Both the position numbers and the translations under genes were made by a program. This document shows, in pieces, positions 6,368 to 7,390 of a stretch of 7,390 bases of DNA. The DNA is taken from positions 1-7,390 of the forward strand of contig JALFYG010000257.1 of the NCBI GenBank assembly GCA_022784805.1, given 5' to 3'. The notes under the pieces are model-generated. The model ran no database searches. It was not told the DNA's origin and saw only the letters and a program-made list of their open reading frames with translations. This stretch comes from Spirochaetales bacterium. Its GTDB lineage: Bacteria > Spirochaetota > Spirochaetia > Sphaerochaetales > Sphaerochaetaceae. The stretch's first letter is position 1, and every line of letters starts with the position of its first letter.

Positions 6368-7390
6368 ATGAAGATAAAGACAAAAACCTCTACATATAAG
6401 AGCGTCATGGCTATTGAGAAAAAAGAGAGAAAGAAGCCAAAGCGCCCTAACATCTTGTTCAGATCCCTTCTTGGCGCCCTCTCCTGGCCTACACTTAAGA
6501 AAGTCCATTTCTCCCTTGAGGAAAAAGATATGGAGAAACTCGGAAAGCATGAAAGCGCCCTCTATTTGATGAATCACTCATCATTCATTGATCTGAAGAT
6601 CGCTTCCTGCATTCTTTATCCAAGACCATTTAATATCATCTGCGAAGCTGATGGCTTTGTGGGAAAAGAGTGGCTCATGAGGGCAATAGGCTGCATCCCC
6701 ACACATAAGTTTGTCGCTGAGACTGCTCTTGTGAAAGATATGATGTATGCCTCCCGCACTCTCAATAATTCAATCCTTTTGTACCCGGAGGCTTCATACT
6801 CCTTCGATGGAACTACTCCCACACCTCTTCCTGAGAGCCTTGGGAAGATGATCAAGCTATTGAAGATTCCTGTGGTGATGATCGAGACCTACGGTGCATT
6901 CCATCGTGATCCTCTATATAACAGACTCCAGATAAGAAAAGTGGATGTATCAGCAAAGATGGAGTACCTGCTCTCTCCTGAAGATGCAGCAAAGATGAGC
7001 GTTGATGAAATAAACGCTCTTTTGAAGCCACACTTTTCCTTCGACCACTATAAGTGGCAGAAAGAAAAGGGTGTCAAAATCTCTGAAAGCTTCAGAGCCG
7101 ATGGACTCTCCAGTGTCCTCTATAAGTGCCCTCACTGCCTGAAAGAGGGTGATATGGAGGCATCAGGTACGACGCTGAAGTGTACTTCCTGCTCCAAGGA
7201 GTGGAGACTTGAGGAGGACGGAAGCCTGAAAGCAGTGAGTGGAGAAGAGACGTTCACATCTATCCCAGCTTGGTCAAAGTGGGAAAGAGAGGAAGTGGAG
7301 AGGGAAATAGACGAAGGAAAATATAAAGTAGACGTGAGGGTGAAGATTCTTCTCCAGCGTGACTATAGCGCCATCTATGATATTGGAAAT
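6368..7390 (+). CDS. PlsC-like acyltransferase with C-terminal zinc ribbon (3' end outside window)
   Basis: The frame is open from the ATG at 6368 to the right edge, 341 codons. An in-frame TGA at 6350-6352 leaves no other ATG, GTG or TTG start upstream. The Shine-Dalgarno is weak (AAGGCGG, 6352-6358). Acyltransferase motifs of the 1-acylglycerol-3-phosphate acyltransferase family are readable: NHSSFID, giving the catalytic HX4D as His70-Asp75; a block II-like stretch around GFVGKEWLMRAIGCIP; motif III as YPEASYS (Glu141) in place of the usual FPEGTRS; and IPVVMIETYGA as motif IV. Residues 254-275 form a zinc ribbon, CPHC-X14-CTSC, followed by an acidic stretch and a beta-rich tail that continues off the edge. 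Likely role: acyl transfer to a glycerophosphate-type or other lipid acceptor at the inner face of the membrane. No clear membrane helix precedes the domain. The changed motif III and the ribbon set it apart from housekeeping PlsC, so the acceptor is uncertain. It is divergent from the mannosidase gene and probably unrelated to sugar use. Confidence 0.85.
   Translation, partial: MKIKTKTSTYKSVMAIEKKERKKPKRPNILFRSLLGALSWPTLKKVHFSLEEKDMEKLGKHESALYLMNHSSFIDLKIASCILYPRPFNIICEADGFVGKEWLMRAIGCIPTHKFVAETALVKDMMYASRTLNNSILLYPEASYSFDGTTPTPLPESLGKMIKLLKIPVVMIETYGAFHRDPLYNRLQIRKVDVSAKMEYLLSPEDAAKMSVDEINALLKPHFSFDHYKWQKEKGVKISESFRADGLSSVLYKCPHCLKEGDMEASGTTLKCTSCSKEWRLEEDGSLKAVSGEETFTSIPAWSKWEREEVEREIDEGKYKVDVRVKILLQRDYSAIYDIGN

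Noticed and set aside
6269..6577. Minus-strand open frame across the start of the acyltransferase gene (also 6616-6855 and 6950-7135)
   Set aside because: They are opposite a frame with clear acyltransferase and zinc-ribbon motifs, and their translations look non-protein-like.
1..7390. CRISPR array, tRNA, rRNA, insertion sequence or phage genes
   Set aside because: No regularly spaced repeats, tRNA-like cloverleaf, rRNA stretch, transposase motif or terminal inverted repeats were found by eye; nearly all the sequence is taken up by the five genes.

Overview
The window carries five protein-coding genes (two run off the edges). It looks like part of a carbohydrate-utilisation locus followed by an unrelated, divergently transcribed lipid-metabolism gene. 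G+C is moderate. Strong Shine-Dalgarno sequences precede two of the genes. The binding protein has a plain signal peptide followed by a Gly/Thr/Ser-rich stretch (FAQGGTESSSG), a style I associate with spirochaetes such as Treponema and Sphaerochaeta relatives. A host- or gut-associated spirochaete is therefore my best guess, at moderate-to-low confidence; no rRNA or other phylogenetic marker is present.

Layout. Positions 1-797 (+) hold the 3' part of a MalG-type sugar ABC permease. A 67-base gap with a small imperfect hairpin leads to a family 1 type solute-binding protein (865-2202, +). A compact GC-rich hairpin with a short T run (2225-2250) separates this from a cytoplasmic-looking GH20 beta-N-acetylhexosaminidase (2269-3645, +). 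A perfect 8-bp hairpin at 3651-3673 lies between the convergent ends of the GH20 gene and a GH2 beta-mannosidase (3679-6144, -). A 223-base A+T-rich intergenic region (6145-6367) holds the divergent promoters. The last gene (6368 to the right edge, +) is a PlsC-like acyltransferase with a four-cysteine zinc ribbon at its C-terminal side.

How they may work together. The ABC importer brings an oligosaccharide into the cell, where two exo-acting glycosidases without signal peptides take it apart. A beta-mannosidase plus a beta-N-acetylhexosaminidase is the pair needed to dismantle Man-beta-1,4-GlcNAc-beta-1,4-GlcNAc, the core of eukaryotic N-glycans. This is the most interesting reading of the window, but it is an inference. 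Separate use of chitobiose-type and manno-oligosaccharide substrates is also possible. No ATPase, outer permease partner (MalF type) or regulator is visible; they would lie outside the window. The acyltransferase looks functionally separate.
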